NCBI RefSeq assembly: GCF_024166365.1
Contig: NC_064830.1
Span: 84,686,721-84,750,720 of the forward strand
Length of the DNA: 64,000 nt
Reading direction: 5' to 3'
Source of the DNA: Elephas maximus indicus
Lineage: Eukaryota > Chordata > Mammalia > Proboscidea > Elephantidae
A model generated the notes under the pieces. That model ran no database searches. It was given only the letters and a program-made list of their open reading frames with translations, and was not told the origin of the DNA. Each line of letters begins with the position of its first letter. Position 1 is the first letter of the stretch. Made by a program: the position numbers and the translations under genes. Below, piece by piece: positions 44,190 to 55,478 of this stretch.

Positions 44190-44665
44190 TTTGTTTGGTT
44201 ATTTCTAGTAAAGTAATGAACATCTGTGAACCCACTGACCCACCTAGGAACAAGATCATTACCCATAACTTGCATACCCTGAGGCTCCTTCCCATCTCAT
44301 CCTTCCATCTCAGAGGTAACTGCTATCCTGAATTTTACGTTTTCTTCTCCTCTTTTTCCAGGTTTATTAAACATGTATGGCTAGCTAAATAATGTATTGG
44401 TTAGTTGTACCTGTTTTTGAAGTTCATAAAAAGGATATCATACAATATATCACCTTCTGAGATTTGCTTTTTTTGACTCATGACCAGCTAAAAGAATCCC
44501 ACCACCATGTTGTCGCAGGTAGCTGTGGTTTATTTATTTTCACTGCTATGCAATATTCCACTGTCTGCCTATACCATAATCTGTTTATCCATTTTTCTGC
44601 CAAAGGACATTTGAGCTGTTTCCAGTTTTTGCTGTTAAAAAGAGAACTTTCATGTGATTCTTTTT
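44190..44665 (-). repeat. L1/HAL1-type LINE fragment
   Basis: The minus-strand landmarks 'gaggtaactgctatcctgaat', 'gctatgcaatattccactgt' and 'tgagctgtttccagtttttg' are L1-like. Confidence 0.7.
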
Positions 44666-44674
44666 TTTTTTAAT

Positions 44675-44825
44675 AACATTTTTTTGGGTTTTAGGTGAAA
44701 GTTTAAGCAACAAATTAGTTTCCCATTTACTAATTTCAATGCATATTGTTCAGTGACATTGGTTACATTTTTCATGTTGTGTCAATATTCCAGGAAATTC
44801 TTGTACAGGTACACATAAGTTAAAC
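44675..44825 (-). repeat. R1/R2-type retroposon 3' end, minus
   Basis: The segment 'ttttaggtgaaagtttaagc' and 'attgttcagtgacattggttac' is the reverse of the R1 3' end ('aacaattt', 'aaactttca') and matches 11,145-11,195. Confidence 0.55.
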
Positions 44826-45332
44826 TTTACCTTGGGCATGCAACCAAAAGTGGAATTATTGAGTTACAGGGTACAGAAATGCTCAAATGTGCAAGAGGAT
44901 GTCAGATTGTTTCCTCAAAAGATTGTTCCATTGTATGTATAAGGGATCCCACTGACCCCTGTCTCCTACACATGGTATTCTCAAATGTTCTAATTTTGCC
45001 AGTTGGAAGAGTGTTGAATGAGTAAATGAATGAATAGTGGGGAAACAGGGGATTGTTTACATCAATTAAAAAAAATCAGTTTAAACAATGATGTAAATAA
45101 TCTATGACCTTTAGCTTTCAACAAATTGATCATCCCTTAAAATGCTGCTAAGAAGGTAAAAAGAAAAATAGTCAACCATAATGTTGCAAAATCTTCTAAA
45201 AAGGAAAATTATCCTATCCGATAAAAATTGCTTTAAATTTATAGTTCAAAAGCAAAACTTTAGCAAATGTCGTATTCAGTTAATTGGTCATCTGTCAACC
45301 TATGAAATTGCTGAAGAATCATGTGGAATAGG

Positions 45333-45628
45333 GGTAAGTAAACTTTTTTCTGTAAAGGACCAGAAAGTAAATACCTTAGGCTTACAGGTCATACAGTCTC
45401 TGTCAACACTACTCGTGTTGCCATGAAAGCATAATCCTGTCTATGTTCCAACAAAACCTTATTGACACTGAAATTGAATTTCATGTAATTTTCACATGCC
45501 ACAGAATATTGTTCTTCTCTTGCTTCCCCCCTCCCCTTTAAAAACAATTCTTAGCTCGTGGGCCATATAAAAACAGGTGGCAGCTGGATTTGACCTGTGA
45601 GCCATAGTTTGCAGGCCCCTGATCTAGA
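45333..45628 (+). repeat. hAT-Charlie-type MER element
   Basis: The left part 'ggggtaagtaaacttttttctg' and 'aaggaccagaaagtaaatacc' and the right part 'ggcagctggatttgacctgtg' and 'catagtttgcaggcccctg' are landmarks of an old mammalian hAT-Charlie repeat. Confidence 0.65.
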
Positions 45629-46317
45629 ATAACAAAATCAGCATGCAATTCCAACATTGGTACCTTTAGTAGAATTGTATGGGTTAGTTTTTGTAAAACT
45701 GATTTTTGGTGAATTGGTCTGGCTCCAATGCATAAAAGAATTGGCTATTTAGAGAAAAAAAAAATGTTAGCAATCAGTGAAAAAAAGGGCCGACTCGTCA
45801 AATGACAGGTGCTGGAACATTTGGGTTTCCATATGTGAAGAGTAAGATGAAATAGAGCCTGTAGTTCACGTCATACATAAAAATCAGTTCCAGCAATATA
45901 AAAGAGGGAAATATGAAAGGCAAACTATAAAGCTTTTAGAAAATAGTAGACCATATTTATGATATCAGTTGAGGAAAGTGTTTTTTAAACAAGACGTAAA
46001 ATACACGAACGATAAAGGAAAGTCTGTTTAATATGACAGTGCTATATTTATACATTTCTACTCAACAAAGTACATCTAGACTAACAACTAAACTAAGAAG
46101 GAATGATGGACTTAGAAAATCACCATTTTGCAACTCTTATAGTAATAATTGATTCAGGTAGGAATCTTCAATAGATGCTAAAACTAGTGGATAAAAAATT
46201 TGATGTGGAAGACGATATTTAAAGTCTCAAATTATCTCCCCACAAATAACTTATTAGTTACAAAGGGAAAAAGTAACTTTACAGCAGATAAAACTAGCAA
46301 ACACAACCTTAATAAAC

Positions 46318-46455
46318 ACGCTCAGCTGCTCGCCAAGAAAGGTTGGAGGTTCAAATCCACTCAAAATCAGCCATAGAAAACCCTATGGAGCATAGTTCTA
46401 CTCTGACATACATGGAGCCTCCATGAATCGGAATTGACTCAATGGCAACTGGAAA
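46318..46455 (+). repeat. SINE, class B, head missing
   Basis: The segment 'cgctcagctgctcgccaag' to 'gactcaatggcaactgg' is a class B copy with a middle deletion. A GA microsatellite (46,460-46,480) follows it. Confidence 0.85.
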
Positions 46456-47004
46456 AAAAGAGAGAGAGAGAGAGAGAGACAAAGAAAGAAATCAAAGGTA
46501 GTATCCCCAGTAATGGGTAAGCATCATGTGCTTCCTACTCAGATGATGTCCCTAGGAGACATCATTTCTGTGGACTTCCTGCCAAAAATGCTTTACCTGA
46601 ATCTAACTGTGAGGAAACATCAACCAAATCCAAACTGAGGAGTATTCTATAAACGAATTGTCCTGTACTCTTCAAAAATGTCAGAAGACAAAGAAAGGCT
46701 AAGGAAATGTTTCAGATTAAAGGAGGCTAAAGAGACTTGACAATTAATTGCAATGTGTAATCCAAGATTGGTTCACAACCCAGAAAAAAATAGAGTTGAA
46801 TGTCATCGCTGTTTGACAAAATTTGAATCTAAGTTGTAGACTAGATAATACTGTATCAATGCTGCTTTCCCTGATTTTGATAAATGTATTTTTACAAGAG
46901 AAAGTCTTTGCTCTTAGGAAATACCCATGCATGTTTTTAGGGATAAAGGAGCGTGGTGTCCTTAAAATCCTCTCAAATGGTTCAGAAAAAAAGTGTGCGT
47001 ATGT

Positions 47005-47062
47005 GTATAATATATATGTGTGTGTGCATATATATATATATATTTATATATATGTATGTATA
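47005..47062. repeat. TG/TA microsatellite
   Basis: Alternating 'tatatatgtgtgtgtgcata' and 'tatatatatttatatatatg' runs lie next to a SINE. Confidence 0.85.
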
Positions 47063-47190
47063 CGGTGGCACAGTGGTTAAGAGGTCAGCAATTTGAATCC
47101 ACCAGCTGCTCCCTGGAAACCCTATGAGGCACTTCTATTCTGTCCTATAAGGTCACTATGAGTCAGAATTGACTTGACGGCAACAAGTAT
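47063..47190 (+). repeat. AfroSINE-type SINE, class A, 5' part short
   Basis: The segment 'ggtggcacagtggttaagagg' to 'gacttgacggcaacaag' lacks part of the B-box region. It begins within the microsatellite. Confidence 0.9.
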
Positions 47191-47290
47191 GCATATACAT
47201 ACAAGTATAAAAATATGCATAAGAGTATTGTTCATAACAGCTTGGTCTGAAAAACTAAAAACCAGAACGAACTCAAACGTCTATTTACAA

Positions 47291-48049
47291 TGCTGTTGTT
47301 AGGTGCTGTCGAGTTGGTTCCGACTCAGAGCAATTCTATGCACAATAGAACAAAACACTGCCTGGTCCTGAGCCATCCTTACAATCGTTGTTATGCTTGA
47401 GCTCATTGTTGCAGCCACTGTGTCAATCCACCTTGTTGAGGGTCTTCCTCTTTTCCGCTGACCCTGTACTCTGCCAAGCATGATGTCCTTCTCCAGGGAC
47501 TCATCCCTCCTGACAACATGTCCGAAGTATGTAAGACGCAGTCTCGCCATCCCTGCTTCTAAGGAACATTCTGGTTGTACTTCTTCTAAGACAGATTTGT
47601 TCATTCTTTTGGCAGTCCATGGTATATTCAATATTCTTTGCCAACGCCACAATTCAAAGGCATCAATTCTTCTTCTTCGGTCATCCTTATTTATTGTCCA
47701 GCTTTCACATGCATATGATGCGATTGAAAATCTTAGTCTTCAGGGTGACATCTTTGCTCTTCAACACTTTAAAGAGGTCCTTTGCAGCAGATTTACCCAA
47801 TGCAATGAGTCTTTTGATTTCTTGACTGCTGCTTCCATGGCTGTTGATTGTGGATCCAAGTAAAATGAAATCCTTGACAACTTCAATCTTTTCTCCACTT
47901 ATCATGATGTTGCTCATTGGTCTGGTTTTGAGGATTTTTGTTTTCTTTATGTTGAGGTGCAATCCATACTGAAGGCTGTGGTCTTTGATCTGCACTAAGA
48001 AGAAGGGCCCAGCAGTCTACTTCTGAAAAGCATTAGCCAGTGAAAACCT
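47291..48049 (-). repeat. RTE/BovB-type LINE with apparent 5' inversion
   Basis: Bases 47,291-47,993 are the RTE 3' part in minus orientation. Bases 47,994-48,055 are the RTE leader ('gcattagccagtgaaaacctta') in the opposite orientation. 'tatttacaat' flanks the unit (47,281-47,290 and about 48,060-48,069). This is the pattern of twin priming. The exact right edge is uncertain by about 10 bp. Confidence 0.75.
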
Positions 48050-48104
48050 TATGAATAGGTATTTACAATAGGAGTGATAAATAAATTTTGATACATTCTC
48101 ACCA

Positions 48105-48565
48105 TGTCTTAGTTATCTAGTGTTGCTATAACAAAAATGCAAGTGGGTGGCTTTTACAAACAGAAGTTTATTCCCTCACAGCCTCCAGGGAATGCTTTCT
48201 CTCTCTTTCTGGTGGAAGGCCCTTGTCATCAATCTTCCCCTGGCATAGGAGCTTCCCAGCGCAGGGACCCTGGTTCCAAAGGATGCTCCCAGGTCTTCTT
48301 GGGGGTATGAGGCTCCCCTCCTCTCTGCTCGGTTCTCTTTTTTATGTCTCAAAAGAGATTAACTCAAAATACAACCTAATCCTGTAGATGCCTCGTTAAC
48401 ATAACTGCCTCTTATCCTGCCTCAATAACATCATAGAGGTTAGGATTTACAACACATAGGATAATCACATCAGGTCACGAAATACTGGACAGCCACACAA
48501 TACTGAGAATCATGGCCTAGCCAAGTTGACACATATTTTGGGGGGATATGATTCAATCCATAACA
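48105..48565 (-). repeat. MaLR-like solo LTR, minus
   Basis: The LTR runs from 'tgtcttagttatctagtgttg' to 'gattcaatccataaca'. The flanks 'cacca' (48,100-48,104) and 'cgcca' (48,566-48,570) match at 4 of 5 bases. It is the same family as 25,441-25,914. Confidence 0.85.
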
Positions 48566-48673
48566 CGCCATGAAATATTTCATGACAATGAAAATTCACA
48601 AACTATAATAACTCACAATATGAATGAATCTCACATGCATAATATTAAGTGAAAAAAATATATATATATTCAA

Positions 48674-48675
<2 letters not shown>

Positions 48676-48708
<33 letters not shown>
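48676..48708. repeat. CA microsatellite
   Basis: An uninterrupted (AC)16 run. Confidence 0.98.
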
Positions 48709-48709
<1 letters not shown>

Positions 48710-48710
48710 T

Positions 48711-48878
48711 TTTGAGGCCCTGGTGGCACAGTCGTTAAGAGTTTGGCTGCTAACCAAAAATATCAGCAGTTTGAATCCACTAGCCACTCTTTGGAAACTC
48801 TACGAGGCAGCTCTACTCTGTCCTATAGGGTCACTATGAGTTGGAATTGATTCGACAGCAAAGGGTTTGGTTTTTGGC
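48711..48878 (+). repeat. AfroSINE-type SINE, class A
   Basis: This is a complete plus copy, from 'gaggccctggtggcacagtc' to 'agcaaagggtttggtttttgg'. Confidence 0.93.
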
Positions 48879-49062
48879 ATATATAGACACAGCGAGAGAG
48901 ACAGAAAGAGAACAAATGATAAAGAAAACAGAACAAAATGTAAACAATTGGTGAAGCTGGATAAAGGGTAAACAGGAGTTCTTTGTTATTCTCCCAACTC
49001 TTCTGTTCTTGCAGCTTGTCTGTTAAGTGTGAAATTACATCAAAATAAAAACTTTTTTTTAA

Positions 49063-50005
49063 AAAAAAAGACAATATAAAGAGAGTGAAAGAAAATCAAG
49101 AGGATATTTATAGCACAAATTATTGCCAAAAGACTAATGTCAGAATACAGTGGCACTTCCTATAAATCATATAGTCAAAATCCAATATCTCAATAGAGAA
49201 ATGGGCAAAGGACCTGAATCAGCATATTACAATAAAAATGGAAATTCAAATTAAATTTAAATTAAAACCATGAGAAACTTACATACCCATTATATTGGCA
49301 AAAACTAAAAAAAGCTGACAATGCCAAGTATTAACAAAGATGTGGATTAACAGGGACATATAAAAAAAAATTTTTTTTTTTATACAATTAGAAATCAACA
49401 AGAATATAGGCATCTGGTAGATGTGTAAATTAGTACAATTGCTTAGAAAATAATTTGACATTGTACTTCTAGGTAAATCCCCAGCAGATTTCATGTACTT
49501 GTATTCCAGGAACAAGTACAAAAATATGCATGAGAGTATTGTTCATAACAGCAAGATTTGAAAAGCCAAAAACCAGAATGAACTCAGATATCTACTTACA
49601 ACAGAATTAATAAGTAAATTGTGATATATTCCCACCATGAAATGTTTTATGACAATGAAAATTCACAAACTACAACTACTCACAATACGAATGAATCTCA
49701 CATGCATAATATTAAATGGAAGAAATAAGACATGCATAAGGATATATAATATGAATCCACCTATCCTTATGAAGTTCAAAAGCAGGCAAAACAAAACAAT
49801 ATCTTTCAAGATGCTTTTTTTTTTTTTTCTAAAAAGAAAAGCAAGACGATTATTGTTACAAACGTCAGGATGGTAGTTATTGCTAAGGCCTGAGAAATGA
49901 AAGTGCCTGCGGGGTTTCTTTGGGGGTGCTCATAGTAGTCTACAAATTAACCTACATGATGAGTATGTAGAAATTCCTTTTATAAAACATACACAAAGTT
50001 TGCAT
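49063..50005 (+). repeat. L1 3' part, copy 2
   Basis: The text 'gagtattgttcataacagcaag', 'catgacaatgaaaattcac'-type and 'tctcacatgcataatatt' repeats copy 1 with roughly 85% identity by eye. A 13-base A/T palindrome occurs at about 49,363-49,381. Confidence 0.7.
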
Positions 50006-50009
50006 TAAA

Positions 50010-50459
50010 CCATAGCATATTTTTCATTATTTTATTGTAGTAAAATATATGTAACAGAAAATTTGCCATTTTAACCATTTTAAATGTACAATTCAGTGAC
50101 ATTAATTACATTCATTATGCTGTACAACCATCACCATTACCCATTTCCAAAAGTTTTTCATAACCCCAAGCAGAAACTTGGTACCCGTTAAGCAATAACA
50201 CCCCATTATCCCTCTCCCCAGCCCCTGGTAACCACTGATCTACTTTTGTCTCTATGCATTGGCCTATCCTAAATAGTTAATATAAGTGAAACCATACAAT
50301 ATCTGTCTGTCTGTGTCTGGCTTATTTCACTTAGGGTAATATTTTCACTATTCATTATACCTATATATCACATTTTGTTTATCTACTCATGTGTTGATGG
50401 ACACTTGGGTTGTTTCCACCTCTTGGCTATTGTGAATAATACTGCAATGAACAGATGTA
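50010..50459 (-). repeat. L1 fragment, minus
   Basis: The segment 'caattcagtgacattaattac', 'ccctggtaaccactgatctac' and 'gacacttgggttgtttccacc' is the reverse of an L1 5'/3' UTR-like region. Confidence 0.75.
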
Positions 50460-50632
50460 AGGAGCCCTGATGGCACAACGGTTAAGTGTCCAGCTGCTAC
50501 AGAAAAAGTCAGCAGTTCAAATCCACCAGCTGCTCCTTAGAAACCCTATAGAGCAGTCCTACCCTGTCCCGTAGGGTCGAGATGAGTCAGAATTAACTTG
50601 ACAGCAATGGGTCTGGTTTTTGTTTTTGTTTG
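50460..50632 (+). repeat. AfroSINE-type SINE, class A
   Basis: This is a complete plus copy, from 'gagccctgatggcacaacgg' to 'gacagcaatgggtctgg', with a T/G-rich tail. Confidence 0.93.
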
Positions 50633-50639
50633 TTTGAAC

Positions 50640-51000
50640 ATATGTATAAACTATAATATACACCCTATGCTCTTCTCTTTAAGAACGTTATATTTCACAA
50701 TTAAAAAGGCAATAAAATGACTATCTTGCATCCTACATACACAAAAAATGTCCAACAGATTACAGTTTAATTTAAAATCTTAAAGCTATAATATAAACTA
50801 AGAAGGAAATATAAGTAAATAAATATCTAAGTTAGGGGCTGAGTGGCAAGCGACTACTTTTCCAAGAACACAAGTAAAGACAAAAACAATAAAGATTGAT
50901 GGATTTTAATACATAAAAATGCAAAAAACTTTTGTTGGCCAAAATACCACATAAATAAAATGTAAAGGTAATCAACTATTTATGAAGGATACATTGGTGT
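50640..51000 (+). repeat. L1 ORF2 fragment
   Basis: The segment 'atataaactaagaaggaaat', 'attgatggattttaatacat' and 'aaaacttttgttggcc' is a diverged L1. Confidence 0.5.
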
Positions 51001-51342
51001 TGTAAGCGACATATCTATCTACCTTTTGTGAATTTGGATTGTGGCAATAGGATCCTGAACGCATGGAGGCCAGACTCAGAACCTGGTGTCATCACCTACT
51101 ATTAGGGGTCTTGGTAGAATAAAACTAAGTGTATATAACAACCTCAGTAGAATAGACCTCATTTTAACTTCTTAAGCTTGGATAGATGCTAGTGCCCTGC
51201 AGTCGATAGGCAGAGCTACTTGGGTCTCTCAATTCTGTTTGGCCCAAGGAAATAAGATAGAGGATTTACCTAGTGTATGTGGAGGTGGAGGGGTGAGGGT
51301 ACAGTGGGTTTGAGGATGACAAAGGTTTGAAATCCTAGGTTA

Positions 51343-52741
51343 CTGTTGTTGTTGGTAGGTGCTGCCACGTCGGTTCAGACTCATAGCAAATAAAACACTG
51401 CCTGGTCCTGTGCCATCCTTACAATCATTGTCACGTTTGAGCCCATTGTTGCAGCCACTGTGTCAATCCATCTCGTTGAGGGTCTTCCTCTTTTCTGATG
51501 ACCCTCTACTTTACCAAGTATTATGTCCTTCTCAAGGGACTAATCTTTCCTGACAACATGTCCAAAGTATGTAAGACACAGTCTCGCCATCCTTGCTTCT
51601 AAGGAGCATTCTGGTTGTACATCTTCCAAGACAGATTTGTTTGTTCTTTAGGCAGTCCATGGTATAGTAAATATTCTTCGCCAACACCATAATTCAAAGG
51701 CATCAATTCTTCTTTGGTCTTCCTTATTCATTGTCTAGCTTTCACATGCATATGAGGTGAAAATACCATGGCTTGGGTCAGGTGCACCTTAGTCTTCAAG
51801 GTGACACCTTTGCTTTTCAGCACTTTAAAGAGGTACTTTGCAGCAGATACGTTCAATGCGATGCATCTTTTGATTTCTTGACTGTAGCTTCCATGGGTGT
51901 TGATTGTGAATCCAAGTAAAATGAAATCCTTGACAACTTCAATCTTTTCTCCGTTTATCAGTTTCACCTTGAACTTGCATATGAGCAATTGATGGTCTGT
52001 TCCACAGTTGGCCCTGGCCTTGTTCTGACTGATGATATTGAGCTTTTCCGTTGTCTCTTTCCACAGGTGCAGTCAATTTGATTCCTGTGTGTTCCATCGG
52101 GCGAGGTCCATGTGTATAGTTGCCACTTGTGTTGATGAAAAAAGTATGTGCAGTGAAGAAGTTGTTGGTCTTGCAAAATTCTATCATCCGATCTCTGGCA
52201 TTGTTTCTATCACCAAGGCCATATTTTCCAACTAACTATCCTTCTCGACGGCAGTGGATTGGTTGTTTTTTTTTTTTTTTTTTTTGGATCCTTCTTCTTT
52301 GTTTCCAACTTTTGCATTCCAATCACCAGTAATTATCAGTGCATCCTGATTGCATATTTGATGAATTTCAGACTACAGCAGCTGATAAAAATCTTCAATT
52401 TTTTCATCTTTGGCCTTAGTGGTTGGTGCGTAAATCTCAATAATAGTCGTATTAACTGGTCTTCCTTGTAGGTGTATGGACATAATCCTATCACTGACAG
52501 CATTGTACTTCAGGACAGATCTTGAAACATTCTTTTTGACGATAAATGCAACATCACTTCTCTTCGCGTTGTCATTCCCGGCATAGTAGACTATATGATT
52601 GTCTGATTCAAAATGGCGAATACCAGCCCATTTCGGCTCACTAAATGCCTAGGATATCGATATTTGTGCATTCCATTTCATTTTTGACCATTTCAAATTT
52701 TCCTACATTCATGCTTTGTACATTCCAGGTTCCGATTATTA
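51343..52741 (-). repeat. RTE/BovB-type LINE, internally deleted (RT missing)
   Basis: The minus copy joins the 3' part (51,343-51,960) to the endonuclease half (51,961-52,741, ending at 'cattccaggttccgattatt') with the reverse-transcriptase part missing. A 42-bp SINE tail with a long T-run is inserted at 52,246-52,287. Confidence 0.88.
52246..52287 (+). repeat. Very short 5'-truncated SINE insertion in RTE
   Basis: The piece 'cgacggcagtggattggttg' plus a T-run and 'gg' is only the SINE tail. Perfect 'atccttct' copies at 52,238-52,245 and 52,288-52,295 bound it. Confidence 0.85.
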
Positions 52742-53256
52742 AAATTACTAGACTTGAGGTATTTAGACAGGGATCATTCATTCATTAGCCACCGTAGGTA
52801 CAGTACATAAGGCTCTCTAGCTTTTCAAGAGCTTATGAAAATATGGGGAGAGGGGACATATGGCAGAGGCAACAACTCCATATTACAAAAAGAAATCTAC
52901 AAAGTTTAGTAGACAAATTCAATGAAAGGAACTGAATGCAACATTTTGTCAATTAGTCAAGCAATCAACTTACATCTCCTTGTCAGCACATTTGACATGG
53001 GTGTGGATACATTTTGATACGTTTTAAGTATTATGAAGTGAGGCCCCCATAAAGTAAGAGTGCCTAGAATGTACAGTTTTGTAAAGGGCTTTTGGCTGAG
53101 GAGAATGGTTGGACCAAATTTTAATATTGACATATTCCCCTCTGGTCATGTTCTGATCCATGCACCCTTAAGGATGTGGCCCACTTTAAGAACCATCAGG
53201 CTAAATTAGGCATTAAATTAGGAATAAGGGATTAACTAAAGACTAGTGAAAAGATG
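52742..53256. other. Intergenic, no gene recognised
   Basis: Unique AT-moderate sequence. No supported feature. Confidence 0.45.
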
Positions 53257-53398
53257 GAGCCCTGTAGGTACAGTGGTTAAGCGTTTGCCTGCTAATCAAA
53301 AGGTCAGCAGTTCAAATCCACCAGCCATTCCTTGGAAACCCTATAAGGCACTTCTACCCTGTCCTATGGGGTCAGGAAGGACTCAACAGCAACAGGTC
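53257..53398 (+). repeat. AfroSINE-type SINE, class A, target duplication
   Basis: The copy runs from 'gagccctgtaggtacagtgg' to 'actcaacagcaacaggtc', bounded by 'tagtgaaa' (about 53,244 and 53,399). Confidence 0.9.
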
Positions 53399-53417
53399 TT
53401 AGTGAAAGCATACAGAA

Positions 53418-53556
53418 GGCAGTAGTGGTTCCGTGGTAGGATTGCCACCTAACAGACAGGGGACCCTGGGTTCAATACCCTATCAGTGAACCTCATGGAC
53501 AACCACCACCACCCATCTGTCATGTTGGGGCCGACTTGCTGGCAGCTAACAACCAC
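53418..53556 (+). repeat. SINE with tRNA-Gly-like head
   Basis: The head 'tagtggttccgtggtaggatt' and the B box 'ggttcaatacc' (53,469-53,479) resemble tRNA-Gly. The body 'caaccaccaccacccatctgt' differs from class A-C. It is not a functional tRNA: the stems are broken. It is flanked by 'agtgaaag' at about 53,401 and 53,558. Confidence 0.7.
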
Positions 53557-53956
53557 AGTGAAAGGGTATAAATTTACCACTTTGGAGGTGTGAGTACCAG
53601 GATCATTATTATTTTCTTGTCCAGTTTTTTTTTCATTACATGTTATTTTCTCCTTTTCATTCACAGAGAAGTTCCCGCCCCCCTCCACCCCCAAGAAAAC
53701 CAGGCATTCTAAAGTGGACACAATGGCAAGAAAATTTCGGTGAGTTACCAGAGACGATACGGTGGAAGAAACTTTTCATACCTAGAAAGCACTGATGTGC
53801 GTGGTTGAGCTAACCTGTGGTTGCATCTCTGGGGTTGCCTTTGACTGTTGCCAAAATCTTTTGCCACAGAATTTCTATAAAGTACATACAAAGTTTATTT
53901 TATTATTCAACAAATATTGAGGCCTACTCTGTCCAGGACTGTTCGGGAATTGAAGA

Positions 53957-54170
53957 TACAACAAAACAATTGCTGTGGAATCAATTGTGACTCATGGTGA
54001 CCCCATGTGTGTCAGGAGTAGAAGTGTGCTCCGTAGGATTTTCAGGGGTTGATTTTTAGGAAGTAGATTGCCAGGCTTTTCTTTCAAGGCCTCTCTGGGT
54101 GGACTCGAACCTGCAAACTTCTTGTTAGCAGCCCAGAACATTAACCATTTGCACCACCCAGCACAAGCCA
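53957..54170 (-). repeat. AfroSINE-type SINE, class B
   Basis: This is a complete minus copy, from 'attgctgtggaatcaattgtg' to 'tttgcaccacccagcac'. Confidence 0.92.
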
Positions 54171-54406
54171 AAGAAATAAAATTCCTGTTTTCAGCTTGAG
54201 AGGTGGAGAAGACAGATGATTAAAAAATAAACATATACTATAAAAAAAAAATCAGGTAGTAATAAGTGATAGGAAGACAATAAAGAAAGGTAAAGGGATT
54301 AGAGAGTGATGGTGATACTATTAGATAAGGTGGCCAGGAAGATTTTTCTGACAAGATAATGATTGATTTAAATCAACTTCAGTAAGAATTTGGAGCGTGC
54401 ACTCAG
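54171..54406. other. Intergenic, no gene recognised
   Basis: AT-rich unique sequence. No supported feature. Confidence 0.4.
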
Positions 54407-54508
54407 GAGGATCCCTAGGGGCACAGTAGTTAAAGCACTCGTCAGCAATTTGAACCCAGAAGCTGCTCCACGGGAGAAAGATGTGGCAGCCTACTTCCAT
54501 AAGGATTG
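54407..54508 (+). repeat. SINE 5' half, class C, joined to RTE
   Basis: The segment 'gatccctaggggcacagtag' to 'ttccataaggatt' is a class C 5' half. It stops exactly where a minus RTE 3' end starts, so the RTE landed in or next to the SINE. Confidence 0.85.
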
Positions 54509-55478
54509 CTGTCGTTGTAGTTAGGTACTGTGGAGTTGGTTCTGACTCATAGCTACCCCACGCACAACAGAATGAAACACTGCCGGGTCCTGCACCATCC
54601 TCACAATTGTTGCTGTGTTTGAGCCCATTGTTGAAGCCACTATGTCAATCCATCTCCTTGAGGGTCTTCCTCTTTTTTGATGACCCTTCTTCTCCAGGGA
54701 CTGGGCCCTCCTGATAATATGTCCAAAGTAAGTGAGATGAAGTCTCGCCATCCTTGCTTCCAAGGAGCATTCTGGCTGTACTCTCTCCAAAACAGATTTG
54801 TTCTTTCTTCTGGCAGTCCATGGTATATTCAATGTTCTTTGCCAACACCATAATTCAAAGGCATCAGCTCTTCTTCAGTCTTCCTTATTCATCGTCCAGC
54901 TTTCACATGCATATGAGATGATTGAAAACACCATGACTTGGGTCAGGCACACTTTAGTCCTTAAGATGACATCTTTGCTTTTTAACACTTTAATATATCA
55001 TTTGATTTCTTGACTGCTGGTTCCATGGGCTTTGAATGTGAATCCAAGTAATATGAAATCCTTGACAACTTCAATATTTTCTCCATTTATCATGATGTTG
55101 CTTACTGGTCCAGTTGGAAGGATTTTTTTCTTTATGCTGAAGAGTAATCCATACTGAAGGCTATATACTGTCTTTGATCTTTATCAGTAAGTACTTCAAG
55201 TCCTCTTCGCTTTCAGCAAGCAAGGTTGTGTCATCTGGATATCACAGGTTTTTTATGAGTCTTCTTCCAATCCTGATGTCCCATTCTTCTTCATATAGTC
55301 CACCTTCTGAGATTATTTGCTCAGCACACAGACTAAATAAGTATGGTGAAAAGATACAATGCTGACACATACCTTTTCTGATTTTAAACCATAAAGTATC
55401 CCCTCGTTCTGTTCGAATAACTGTACAGGTTCCTCTTGAGCACAATTAATTGTACTGCCAATTTCCGCTCTTCCCAAT
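54509..55478 (-). repeat. RTE/BovB-type LINE, 3' half
   Basis: The minus copy runs from 'gctgtcgttgtagttaggtac' through 'cattgttgaagccactatgtc' and 'tccaatcctgatgtcccattc' to about 55,478. It is non-coding because of breaks. Confidence 0.9.

Larger units (their letters stand above)
47191..49062 (+). repeat. L1 3' part, copy 1, split by RTE, LTR and SINE
   Basis: The L1 text 'gagtattgttcataacagc' and 'catgacaatgaaaattcac' runs to the 3' end 'aaattacatcaaaataaaaac'. An RTE (47,291-48,049), an LTR (48,105-48,565) and a SINE (48,711-48,878) interrupt it. Confidence 0.75.

Noticed and set aside
53418..53491. Possible tRNA-Gly gene
   Set aside because: The acceptor and other stems do not pair well and the sequence continues into a SINE body.
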